Shown: positions 7,828-14,656 of the stretch, in pieces
Layout: each line of letters starts with the position of its first letter
How positions within the stretch are numbered: position 1 is the stretch's first letter
DNA from: a bacterium
GTDB lineage: Bacteria; Gemmatimonadota; Gemmatimonadetes; Gemmatimonadales; Gemmatimonadaceae
Assembly (NCBI GenBank): GCA_021813725.1
Contig: JAKAJN010000014.1
Coordinates: 1 to 40,318, forward strand
Length of the DNA stretch: 40,318 nt
Direction of reading: 5' to 3'
Program-made: the position numbers and the translations under genes
Notes under the pieces: generated by a model
Database searches by the model: none
Told to the model about the DNA's origin: nothing
What the model saw: only the letters and a program-made list of their open reading frames with translations

Positions 7828-9531
7828 CTAGCCCTTCGCATACGCCTGGTCATGCACCCCGAGGACGGCTCGGCCGCTCGGATCAGCCATCTTGGCGAAC
7901 GCCGCATCCCATCGCAGGGCGGTCTCGGTGGAGCAGGCCACGCTGCGCTCCCACGGCACGCAGTTCACCGCCGTGGCGCTCGGGAAGTGGTGCTCGAAGA
8001 GCTGGCGGTACAAGTACGCCTCCTTCGTCTCCGGCGTCTTGACGGGAAACCGCTCCGCCGCGCCGCGCAGCATCGCATCCGACACCTCACGCTCGGCGTG
8101 CGCCTTGAGGCCGTCGATCCACGAGTATCCGACGCCGTCGGAGAACTGCTCCTTCTGACGCCACAGCACCTCGTCGGGGATGGCACCCGTGAAGGCGTGG
8201 CGCAGGGGGTACTTCTCGATCGGCCGCGGGCGCGGCGCGTTGCGCGGGAGCTTGTGGTCCGGGTTCATCGCCATCGCGACGTCGAGGAACTCGCGATCGA
8301 GGAACGGCACGCGCACCTCCACGCCCCACGCCGCACCGGCCTTGTTGGCGCGCGCGCAGTCGTAGAGGTGCAACTTCTGCAGCTTGCGCACGCTCTCGGC
8401 GTGCAGTTCGGCCCCGTCCGGTGCCTTGTGAAAGTAGAGATAGCCGCCAAAGATCTCGTCGGCGCCCTCGCCGCTCAGCACCATCTTGATGCCCATCGCC
8501 CGGATCTTCCGCATCATCAGGTACATCGGCGTGGAGGCGCGGATGGTCGTGATATCGAACGTCTCGAGGTGATAGATCACGTCGGAGAGCGCGTCGAGCC
8601 CTTCCTGCACGGTGAAGTGGATCTCATGGTGAATGGCGCCGATGGCCTCGGCGACGCGACGTGCCGGCGCCAGGTCGGGCGCGCCGTCGAGCCCCACGGC
8701 AAACGAGTGGATGCGCGGCCACCAGCTCGGCCCGGCATCGCCATCCTCGACGCGACCGTCGCGGTACTTGGCGGCGATGGAAGCCACCAGCGACGAATCC
8801 ACGCCGCCGCTGATGAGCACGCCATACGGGACGTCGCACATCAATTGGCGATGCACGGCCCCTTCCAGCGCGGCGCGCAGCGCGTTTGCGTCGTACTCCC
8901 CGGCGGGGACGTGGTCCGGCGCGGCCCACGCCGGTTCGTAGTAGCGCTGAAAGCCGCGCTCGGCTTCGTGCCCGAGGTAGAAGTGTCCCGGCGGAAACTC
9001 GCGAATCCGCTCGCAGTGTCCGGCCAGCGCCTTCATCTCCGAGGCCACATACAGGTGCTCGTGCCGGTCCCATCCCACGTACAGGGGGATGACGCCGATC
9101 GGGTCGCGTGCAATGAGGTACGTCTGACGCGCCGGATCGTAGAGAACGAACCCGAAAATGCCGTTCATCCGGTTGAGGAACTCACGGGGCGACTGCTCGT
9201 CGTACAGGTAGAGGATCACCTCGCAGTCGGACCGCGTCTGGAACTCGTGCGGCCGCGCGAGCCCGTGGCGCAGGGCCTGGTGGTTGTAGATCTCCCCGTT
9301 GACGGCGAGCACGGTACCTGTCTGACGGTCCACCAGTGGCTGGGCGCCGTGCTCGACGTCCACGATGGAGAGTCGCTCGTGGGCGAGAATCGCGCGCTCG
9401 TCGCTGAAGATGCCGCTCCAGTCCGGGCCGCGGTGGCGAATCTTGCGCGACAGCGCGAGCGCCTGACGGCGCAGCGCCGGCGCATCGCTGCGCGAGGGAT
9501 CGAGCCCAAGAATGGTGACGATGCCGCACAT
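7828..9531 (-). CDS. asnB: asparagine synthetase B (glutamine-hydrolysing)
   Basis: A 567-residue enzyme that makes asparagine from aspartate, ATP and glutamine-derived ammonia; E. coli AsnB is of similar length. ATG 9531 gives MCGIVTI, so after Met removal Cys2 is the N-terminal nucleophile of the class II glutaminase domain (about residues 1-190, with RHRGPDWSG and VNGEIYNHQ). The synthetase domain has the pyrophosphate loop SGGVDSSL and the SGEGADEIFGGY motif. A GGAG lies 7 nt before the start. Directly upstream is a strong terminator, then a short frame with seven Asn codons and a promoter (9546-9727). Expression is therefore predicted to be controlled by transcription attenuation sensing charged tRNA-Asn. 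The SGNH lipoprotein gene follows 69 nt downstream. Confidence 0.97.
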   Translation of the reverse strand: MCGIVTILGLDPSRSDAPALRRQALALSRKIRHRGPDWSGIFSDERAILAHERLSIVDVEHGAQPLVDRQTGTVLAVNGEIYNHQALRHGLARPHEFQTRSDCEVILYLYDEQSPREFLNRMNGIFGFVLYDPARQTYLIARDPIGVIPLYVGWDRHEHLYVASEMKALAGHCERIREFPPGHFYLGHEAERGFQRYYEPAWAAPDHVPAGEYDANALRAALEGAVHRQLMCDVPYGVLISGGVDSSLVASIAAKYRDGRVEDGDAGPSWWPRIHSFAVGLDGAPDLAPARRVAEAIGAIHHEIHFTVQEGLDALSDVIYHLETFDITTIRASTPMYLMMRKIRAMGIKMVLSGEGADEIFGGYLYFHKAPDGAELHAESVRKLQKLHLYDCARANKAGAAWGVEVRVPFLDREFLDVAMAMNPDHKLPRNAPRPRPIEKYPLRHAFTGAIPDEVLWRQKEQFSDGVGYSWIDGLKAHAEREVSDAMLRGAAERFPVKTPETKEAYLYRQLFEHHFPSATAVNCVPWERSVACSTETALRWDAAFAKMADPSGRAVLGVHDQAYAKG

Positions 9532-9545
9532 GAGACAACTCCAGG

Positions 9546-9585
9546 AAAAAGAAAAAACCCCCGATTCGCCGCGGCGAATCGGGGG
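9546..9585 (-). terminator. Rho-independent terminator / attenuator in the asnB leader
   Basis: Bases 9558-9585 form a 28-nt perfect palindrome (arms cccccgattcgccg and cggcgaatcggggg). On the minus strand it is followed by six T, one C and five T (9557-9546). It ends only 14 nt before the asnB start codon, so it cannot be an ordinary gene-end terminator for an upstream gene; it must be read through for asnB to be expressed. That position, with the Asn-rich frame just before it, makes it an attenuator. Confidence 0.93.
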
Positions 9586-9644
9586 TGGTCCGGAACTCGG
9601 GGTCGCTAGGACGCGCCCAAACCGGTCCACGCGCGATTCGCGCG
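9574..9644 (-). promoter_or_regulatory. competing RNA pairing (pause hairpin / antiterminator) in the asnB leader
   Basis: Within the leader frame, 9630-9644 reads cgcgcgattcgcgcg and can fold on itself as the early hairpin. Its core 9634-9641 (GCGAATCG in the RNA) is also complementary over 8 nt to 9574-9581 (CGATTCGC in the RNA), which is inside the 5' arm of the terminator. Pairing 1:2 and 3:4 gives termination; pairing 2:3 would prevent it. These pairings can be seen directly; the switching is inferred. Confidence 0.7.
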
Positions 9645-9692
9645 AGGATTCCGATTATTGTTGCGGTTCGACCGCAGGGCGATGCTGTTCAT
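9606..9692 (-). CDS. Asn-rich leader peptide of asnB (28 aa)
   Basis: A 28-codon frame, ATG 9692 to TAG 9606, ends 20 nt before the terminator hairpin. It has seven Asn codons (positions 2, 9, 11, 12, 13, 15, 19), including the run RSNRNNNRNPRANR. This is the design of classical amino-acid attenuators such as those of his, thr and leu, here matched to asparagine synthetase. No Shine-Dalgarno sequence precedes it, but the -10 box at 9699-9704 puts the likely transcript start on the A of the ATG, so translation would be leaderless. Stalling of a ribosome at the Asn codons would change folding of the downstream RNA. The gene is too short for usual callers. The function is inferred from position and composition. 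Confidence 0.85.
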   Translation of the reverse strand: MNSIALRSNRNNNRNPRANRAWTGLGAS

Positions 9693-9698
9693 GTGCGA

Positions 9699-9727
9699 AG
9701 GGTAGCCGGGCCGGAGCCGAAAGACAA
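9699..9727 (-). promoter_or_regulatory. predicted sigma70-type promoter of the asnB leader
   Basis: On the minus strand TTGTCT (9727-9722) and TACCCT (9704-9699) are spaced by exactly 17 nt. The -10 box ends 6 nt before the leader-peptide ATG at 9692, so the expected start of transcription coincides with the start codon. The -35 box overlaps the edge of the hairpin that closes the upstream MBL gene. Confidence 0.6.
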
Positions 9728-9755
9728 GCGGGACGGCGAGGTTGCCGTCCCGCTT
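9726..9755 (-). terminator. terminator hairpin after the MBL-fold hydrolase gene
   Basis: A 12-bp perfect stem (aagcgggacggc / gccgtcccgctt, plus-strand bases 9726-9737 and 9744-9755) with a 6-nt loop lies 24 nt past the MBL stop codon. The following minus-strand bases are T-rich (TTGTCTTTC) though not a pure run. It separates the MBL transcript from the asnB leader promoter, whose -35 it touches. Confidence 0.7.
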
Positions 9756-9779
9756 CTGCGTTTGCCGCCCGCGCGGCGG

Positions 9780-10745
9780 TTATGCAGTGAGCTCGTCGAA
9801 GGCGCTGCCGAGCACCCGTTCGGTCAGTGGACCGTGGTCGGGGAACCCTTTTAGCGGCTCCGTCACCTTCACGATGACCTCGCGCGGCTTGCCCGCCTTG
9901 ATCTCGCCGCGCACATACTCGAGCAGGGCCGTCAGGTAGTCGCGCTGCACCAGCAGGTCGGCGCGGTTGCCCGTCGCGGGGAAGTTGGCGCCGGCGTGGC
10001 CGAAAATGTAGATCGTGTCGGCCGGGTGGTCGGCCAGGATGCCCTCGAGGACCGTCGCCCATCCGGCGATGGACGAGCCGCCCGGGCGATCAATCACCGG
10101 CTGCCGCCGGTTGAAGATGAGGTCGCCGGCGTGCACGACATTGGCCTTCTCGAACGTGATGACCGCGTCCCCCCCGGTGTGGGCGGCGCCGTAGTACTTG
10201 AGCGACATCACCTCATCGCCCACCGGCTCGCGCCACGTGCTCTGGAAGAGGGTATCCGCATACACCTGCTGGTCCGGCGGCACGGGCGCCGGCGCTGGCG
10301 GCGCCCCGGGTGCCGGAGGCGGCGCGTTGCGTGCCGCCGCCACGGCCCGCTCGGCCGCCTCGCGCTGCAGGCGCGGCACATTGGCGTGGGCGAGAATCTT
10401 GCGTGCCGCGGGACGGAAGACGCCGTTGCCGCCGGTGTGGTCGCCGTGGTGGTGCGTGTTGACCAGGTAGTCGATGGTACGCGACTGCGTTCGTGCGTTG
10501 ACGGCATCCAGGCAGGTCTGCGCCGTGGCCGGGAACTGCGAGTCCACGACCACGACGCTCTTGGCGTCGATGTGCCAGCCGATGGTGCCGCCGCGCCCCG
10601 TGAAGGTGCCGACAGTGCCGCGGACGAGCGTCAGGAGGTCGGGTTGGCGTGGCGACGCGCCGGCCGCGAGCAGCGCGCGCCAGTCGAGCGCGGTCGCGGC
10701 GATGGCGAGGGCGGATGAGTGCAGGAATTGGCGACGGGTGGTCAT
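9780..10745 (-). CDS. Tat-exported MBL-fold metallo-hydrolase
   Basis: A 321-residue metallo-beta-lactamase-fold protein. ATG 10745 starts MTTRRQFLHSSALA, a twin-arginine signal (Arg4-Arg5) followed by a hydrophobic core and Ala-rich cleavage region; a start 7 codons earlier is possible. The main metal motif is H98-x-H100-x-D102-H103 (THHHGDHTGG). Further ligands are seen in AAHTGGD (His), HAGD (Asp) and FGHAG (His), so a two-metal site is complete. A Pro/Ala-rich insert interrupts the domain at about residues 134-156. Without its own strong Shine-Dalgarno sequence it may be weakly translated or leaderless; a TACAAT-like box is present at 10824-10829 on this strand. The substrate is not evident. 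It sits alone between the decaheme cassette terminator and the asnB leader. Confidence 0.9.
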   Translation of the reverse strand: MTTRRQFLHSSALAIAATALDWRALLAAGASPRQPDLLTLVRGTVGTFTGRGGTIGWHIDAKSVVVVDSQFPATAQTCLDAVNARTQSRTIDYLVNTHHHGDHTGGNGVFRPAARKILAHANVPRLQREAAERAVAAARNAPPPAPGAPPAPAPVPPDQQVYADTLFQSTWREPVGDEVMSLKYYGAAHTGGDAVITFEKANVVHAGDLIFNRRQPVIDRPGGSSIAGWATVLEGILADHPADTIYIFGHAGANFPATGNRADLLVQRDYLTALLEYVRGEIKAGKPREVIVKVTEPLKGFPDHGPLTERVLGSAFDELTA

Positions 10746-10885
10746 CGGGTGCGGTGTGCGGGGCACGGAGTGGGGTGCGGGGAGCAGCGGACCGCAGTGG
10801 TGAGGGGATCCGCCGGTTCACTCATTGTATCGCTCCCACGAGACACGCGCGAGCCGGGCGAGGACCACTCGTCGCCATTAAGCAG

Positions 10886-10913
10886 AGCGGCACCACCCGA
10901 AGGTGGTGCCGCT
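10886..10913 (-). terminator. hairpin terminator of the first decaheme cassette
   Basis: A 12-bp perfect stem (agcggcaccacc / ggtggtgccgct) with a CGAA tetraloop lies 21 nt after the stop of the first MtrB-like gene. The T-tract on the minus strand is poor (CTGCTTAATG). The hairpin after the second copy (14584-14613) has the same AGCGGCACC core. Confidence 0.7.
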
Positions 10914-10934
10914 CGGACCAGCCACTGCGTTGGT

Positions 10935-13283
10935 CTAGAACTTGTAGATCAGCTTCGCCACGGCGGTGCTGCCCGTGAACGGCCGGTTGCCGTACCCGGT
11001 GGTGATCGCGCCGAACGGATCCATGCGCGGCACGCCCGGGGTCACGTCGGTCGTCGCAAAGTCGACGATCTCGAACTTCTCGTACCGATAGCCGAGGCCG
11101 ATGCCCAGGTTGTCCTTGAACATGTGGCGCAGGTCAACCTTGAACTGCGACCAGGTGTTCGTGACGTTCGGCAGCGGGAGGAAGCACGATGCGACGCCTG
11201 GCGCGCACGCCCGGCCGTCGAGCGGATCGCGCAGCGCGATGTTGTCGGGATTCTTGAGCGCTTCGATGCGCGGGCCGGAGTAGGTGTACCCGAGGTCCGA
11301 GTCGCTGAAGTTGAACGCGAACCGCACGTCGGTCTTGGGCAGGGCCTGGATCAGGTCAAGCCAGACTCCGGCGTTCTTGACAGTCTCGTCGTTGTCGAGG
11401 AACCAGTCCCGCTTCGGGTCGTTCCAGCTGTTGTACGCGGACGTCGGGCTGTTCGGGTTGGCGTTGCGCGACTTCTGTGTGGACGACCACTGGTCCTGGC
11501 CGTACATCGCGCCGAACGTGACTTTGTCGGACGCATAGAAGTTGCCCGTCAGGCTGACCGACTGGTTGTCCGACTTCAGCAGGCCGAACGTGTGGCCTTC
11601 GCCATTGTAATCGTCGTTCTGCGTGCCGACGCTGAGGTTCAGGTCGAACTTGGACGACGGCGTGAGCCCGAACACCACCGAGCTCTTGACGCGATCGTAG
11701 TTTGCCTCGTCGAAGAAGCGCAGCCCGCCCTGGCCGCCGCCCTCCTCGATGTACTCGAGCGAGAAGCCCGAACCGACACGCCGCGTCGTCTCCACCAGCC
11801 CGCGCAGCGAGAAGTACTGGTTCTGGTACGCGTCGAGCGCCGTGCGGAACGTGTAGTCCGTCATGTCCGCGAACGCGCGATCGTTGCGCTTCACGTCATC
11901 GAGGATGTAGCCGAAGCGCAGCGCGGTGCCGCGACCCGGCAGCGAGAACGTGGCGCCCGTCTCCAGCGTGCTCTGCCGGATGTTGAGCCCCTCCGTCGCG
12001 GTGCCCGGCGAGTACTCCGGCACGGCGTCGAAGCGGACGTTGTACTCGCCGTTCCAGTGCGGCGTCACGTTGTCGTGATCGTTGAAGCGGTACTTCATGT
12101 CGAACGCGAAGTAATCGGTGGGGCGCGTGGCGAAGTTGACCACCGCGTTGATCCCGTCGACCTGCGCCTGCGCCGACGGCCGCGGCAGCTTGGCCAGGCC
12201 GGGGAAGTACGTGTAGGTCGCCGACTGCGCGATCTTCGTGTTCGTCGTGAACGGCAGGATGGCTTCATCCTGCGTCATGCGAACGATGGCGAACTGCCCG
12301 TTCAGCGTGGTGTGGTTCGGCATCTTGTACAGCGCCGTCAGGCGCAGCGTGTTCATCGCGCTGCTCGGCGCCATGGACATCCGGCCGAACGCCGCGCCGT
12401 TGCCGGTGACGTAGCCGCTGTTGTCCCACGGACCGCTCGTCTGCGACGTGGCCGGCTTGCCGCTGTCGTAGTCCGTCGCGCGCATCGGATTGTCAAACTC
12501 CAGCGCGGGGAGGTTCTGCTTGAAGAACGATCCCTGATACTCGGCGCGGATCATGCCGTATGCGCTCTTGGCGAGCTCGAGACCGGCGGTGATCTCGCTG
12601 ACGCTGTTGTCGAGCGTCATCGGCACGTTGGTCGCGTCGTTGAACGCGAAGGACGCGCCCCACGGCTGGTTGCCCGACTTGGTGCCGAACGTGTACTTGA
12701 AGTCCACCGTGGCGAACTCGTTCAGACGATACTTCGCACCGGCCCGCAGCGTATTGCGCTGGGCCGACATCGGGAACTCGGTGGCGATGGACCGGTAGAT
12801 GGACGCGGTGAACGGTAGCGACGTGCCAATACCCACCACGCCCGGCTCCTTGCTCTGCACGCGGGTGCGGAGCGTCTGGTCCAGCGTCCACTTGTTGTTT
12901 CCCGCGTCGCGATACGGCGTGAGGGTGTTGTATGCGTAGTTCAACGGTTGGCCATTGAAGCTCAGGTCGAACTTCGCCTTGCCAAACCGGTTGTAGTTGA
13001 ACGCAAACTGTTGATCGTTGTAGCCGACGTTGGCGGCGCTGAAATCATACGCCACTGCGTCGGTCTCCTTGCCGATGAGAATCTTGCTGGCGAGGCCCGA
13101 CTTCAGGTCCTCGTAGCGCTGGTAGCGGGCTTCGTCGCCCGTGGTGGTCGTGGCCCGGAAGCCGAGCTCCCAGGTCTGTTCCCAAGCCGGCTTTGCCGGC
13201 GCCGCCGCCTTCTGCTGTGCCCCCGCCACGCTGGCGGAAGCGAGCACGAGGAGCGCGGCCGAGAAAATGGTGCTAGTGCGCAT
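10935..13283 (-). CDS. MtrB/PioB-type decaheme-associated outer-membrane beta-barrel, copy 1
   Basis: A 782-residue protein with a Sec signal (MRTSTIFSAALLVLASASVA, cleavage near AGAQ) and a long series of alternating aromatic/polar beta-strand segments, ending in AKLIYKF with the terminal Phe common in outer-membrane barrels. Proteins of this family form a porin that sheathes a decaheme cytochrome so that electrons cross the outer membrane. The start at 13283 has GGGAGAGGGAG just upstream. It follows the decaheme gene by 17 nt, so the two form one unit. The N-terminal CxxC of Shewanella MtrB is absent; the only obvious Cys pair is late in the protein (ACAPGVASC). A second copy of the cassette is next door and very similar. 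Confidence 0.92.
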   Translation of the reverse strand: MRTSTIFSAALLVLASASVAGAQQKAAAPAKPAWEQTWELGFRATTTTGDEARYQRYEDLKSGLASKILIGKETDAVAYDFSAANVGYNDQQFAFNYNRFGKAKFDLSFNGQPLNYAYNTLTPYRDAGNNKWTLDQTLRTRVQSKEPGVVGIGTSLPFTASIYRSIATEFPMSAQRNTLRAGAKYRLNEFATVDFKYTFGTKSGNQPWGASFAFNDATNVPMTLDNSVSEITAGLELAKSAYGMIRAEYQGSFFKQNLPALEFDNPMRATDYDSGKPATSQTSGPWDNSGYVTGNGAAFGRMSMAPSSAMNTLRLTALYKMPNHTTLNGQFAIVRMTQDEAILPFTTNTKIAQSATYTYFPGLAKLPRPSAQAQVDGINAVVNFATRPTDYFAFDMKYRFNDHDNVTPHWNGEYNVRFDAVPEYSPGTATEGLNIRQSTLETGATFSLPGRGTALRFGYILDDVKRNDRAFADMTDYTFRTALDAYQNQYFSLRGLVETTRRVGSGFSLEYIEEGGGQGGLRFFDEANYDRVKSSVVFGLTPSSKFDLNLSVGTQNDDYNGEGHTFGLLKSDNQSVSLTGNFYASDKVTFGAMYGQDQWSSTQKSRNANPNSPTSAYNSWNDPKRDWFLDNDETVKNAGVWLDLIQALPKTDVRFAFNFSDSDLGYTYSGPRIEALKNPDNIALRDPLDGRACAPGVASCFLPLPNVTNTWSQFKVDLRHMFKDNLGIGLGYRYEKFEIVDFATTDVTPGVPRMDPFGAITTGYGNRPFTGSTAVAKLIYKF

Positions 13284-13300
13284 CTCTGTCTCCCTCTCCC

Positions 13301-14248
13301 TTAGCGTAGGAACGCTTTGCCGTTGGCGTTGTTCGAGCCGTGAATCTGCTGGTGGCAGTTCATGCAGGCCCGGCCGGTGATCCTGTTGGCGCCCGACGAA
13401 GTGCTGAGCACGAAGCCGTCATAGACGGTCGGCGGGTGGCGCGACGTCACGTGGCAGCGCTGACACAGGCCCGGCGCCTTGGCGACGAGCATGCGGTCGT
13501 TGTTCGACCCGTGCGGATCGTGGCAGGTGACGCACGAGTTGACGACCGGGGCGTGCTCCCACAGGAACGGACCGCGCTTCTCCTGGTGGCAACTCGTGCA
13601 GCTCTCGTTCACGTTCGTGCCGCTGCGGAGCAGGCGGACGTTCGCTGAGCCGTGGAGATTGTGGCACGACGAGCACTCCAACGCGCCCTCGCGTACCGGC
13701 ATGTGGTTGAAGCGGTTGACCTTGTTGACAATCGCCTGGTGGCAGCTGGCGCACAGCTTGGCCTGCGTAGCTTCCTTCAACTGCTTGTCGCCCTTGGGGC
13801 TGTGCACGCTATGGCACCTGACGCAGCTGACATTGCGCGCCTCATGCTTGCTGTTCGCCCAGAAGGCGTGCTCGCTCGAGACGTGGCAGGTGGTGCAGAC
13901 CGCGGAGGCTTCCCCCGCGCTCACCTTGTTGAACTGGAGCGGCTTCACCTTTTCCGGATCGTCCGCATGCTTGCTTCCCGGCCCGTGGCACGATTCGCAG
14001 CCGCGAGCGGCTGCCGGTGTGCGCGGGTCGGCGACCTTGAAGTGGAGCGTCTTGTCGCCGGCCTTGTTCTCGTGGCACCCCAGGCAGGTCTCCTGACCCA
14101 CGTAGGTCGCGCCCTCGGCCGCCGCCGGCTTGTTCTGTTGTGCTCCGGCCGAGGCGAAGGCAACCGCCCCGAGGAGCATCGCGCCTGCAAATCGGAACAT
14201 CGGCCCAATCGAGCGACCAACCATTCCTCGACGCGCGGTATCTGTCAT
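13301..14248 (-). CDS. DmsE/MtrA-type periplasmic decaheme c-type cytochrome, copy 1
   Basis: A 315-residue exported cytochrome with ten CxxCH haem sites, in order CLGCH, CESCH, CTTCH, CVRCH, CASCH, CSSCH, CTSCH, CVTCH, CQRCH, CMNCH. This is the number and spacing style of the MtrA/DmsE family. ATG 14248 has AGGAG 7 nt upstream and gives a signal peptide (MFRFAGAMLLGAVAFASAGA). The frame stays open to 14398, but that part looks non-coding. It would pick up electrons in the periplasm, or deliver them, through the partner barrel encoded 17 nt downstream. No extracellular MtrC-like cytochrome or DmsAB reductase accompanies it, so the direction and final partner of electron flow are unknown. Confidence 0.95.
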   Translation of the reverse strand: MTDTARRGMVGRSIGPMFRFAGAMLLGAVAFASAGAQQNKPAAAEGATYVGQETCLGCHENKAGDKTLHFKVADPRTPAAARGCESCHGPGSKHADDPEKVKPLQFNKVSAGEASAVCTTCHVSSEHAFWANSKHEARNVSCVRCHSVHSPKGDKQLKEATQAKLCASCHQAIVNKVNRFNHMPVREGALECSSCHNLHGSANVRLLRSGTNVNESCTSCHQEKRGPFLWEHAPVVNSCVTCHDPHGSNNDRMLVAKAPGLCQRCHVTSRHPPTVYDGFVLSTSSGANRITGRACMNCHQQIHGSNNANGKAFLR

Positions 14249-14459
14249 GGCACTCTCCTGAACTGCTGATGCAGAGGTGTTGAGCTGCATAATCCAATCG
14301 GAGGACGCCGAGTCACCCGAAGGATGACAGGCGATGCGGAAGTTGCTGATAAGAAAAGGGTTCCACAGTCGGAGGATCGCGAATTCTACGTAATCCATTT
14401 CCTGACGCGATTAAAGGATTATGCCATTTCGGGCATTTGGTAGATCAGTGCGGCGAAGT

Positions 14460-14490
14460 CGCTAACGCTTTATTGTAAAAGAGGTTAGCG
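14460..14490. promoter_or_regulatory. inverted repeat upstream of decaheme cassette 1 (possible operator)
   Basis: Two 7-bp arms, cgctaac (14460-14466) and gttagcg (14484-14490), flank 17 nt of AT-rich sequence about 210-240 nt upstream of the first decaheme start codon. The geometry fits a dimeric regulator site or a small hairpin. I cannot assign a regulator. Confidence 0.35.
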
Positions 14491-14583
14491 TCCATCATGA
14501 CGGGATGGCGCCCCACACTCCTGCTGGTGACCATACGTTTGGTCTGTCAGCGAACTGCAACGCCCAGTCCTCCGTACACGCAA

Positions 14584-14613
14584 AAGCGGCACCTCCGAGT
14601 GGAGGTGCCGCTT
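14584..14613 (-). terminator. Rho-independent terminator of the second decaheme cassette
   Basis: A 13-bp perfect stem (aagcggcacctcc / ggaggtgccgctt) with a 4-nt loop lies 44 nt past the stop of the second MtrB-like gene. On the minus strand the stem runs into CTTTTG, a short T-tract. Its sequence is related to the hairpin after copy 1. Confidence 0.8.
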
Positions 14614-14656
14614 CTGCTTGCGCGGTGCCGGGGGCTGAGCCCCGGCGCCGTCGGGA

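Larger units (their letters stand above)
14249..14656. other. 408-nt gap between the two decaheme cassettes
   Basis: This stretch must carry the promoter of the first cassette and the terminator of the second. I see no convincing gene. It holds an inverted repeat at 14460-14490 (cgctaac, 17-nt AT-rich spacer, gttagcg) and the terminator at 14584-14613. It is less GC-rich than its flanks around 14330-14490, as expected for a regulatory region. Confidence 0.6.

Noticed and set aside
10719-12818. Long plus-strand frame opposite MtrB-like copy 1
   Set aside because: A similar frame exists opposite copy 2 (14948-17095), but only because the sense genes are duplicates. Val/Arg/Glu-rich composition and no motif mark it as a shadow.
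13301-14398. Longer N-terminus for the first decaheme cytochrome
   Set aside because: ATG 14248 has AGGAG at ideal spacing and starts a signal peptide; the extra 50 codons would put a non-signal stretch before it.
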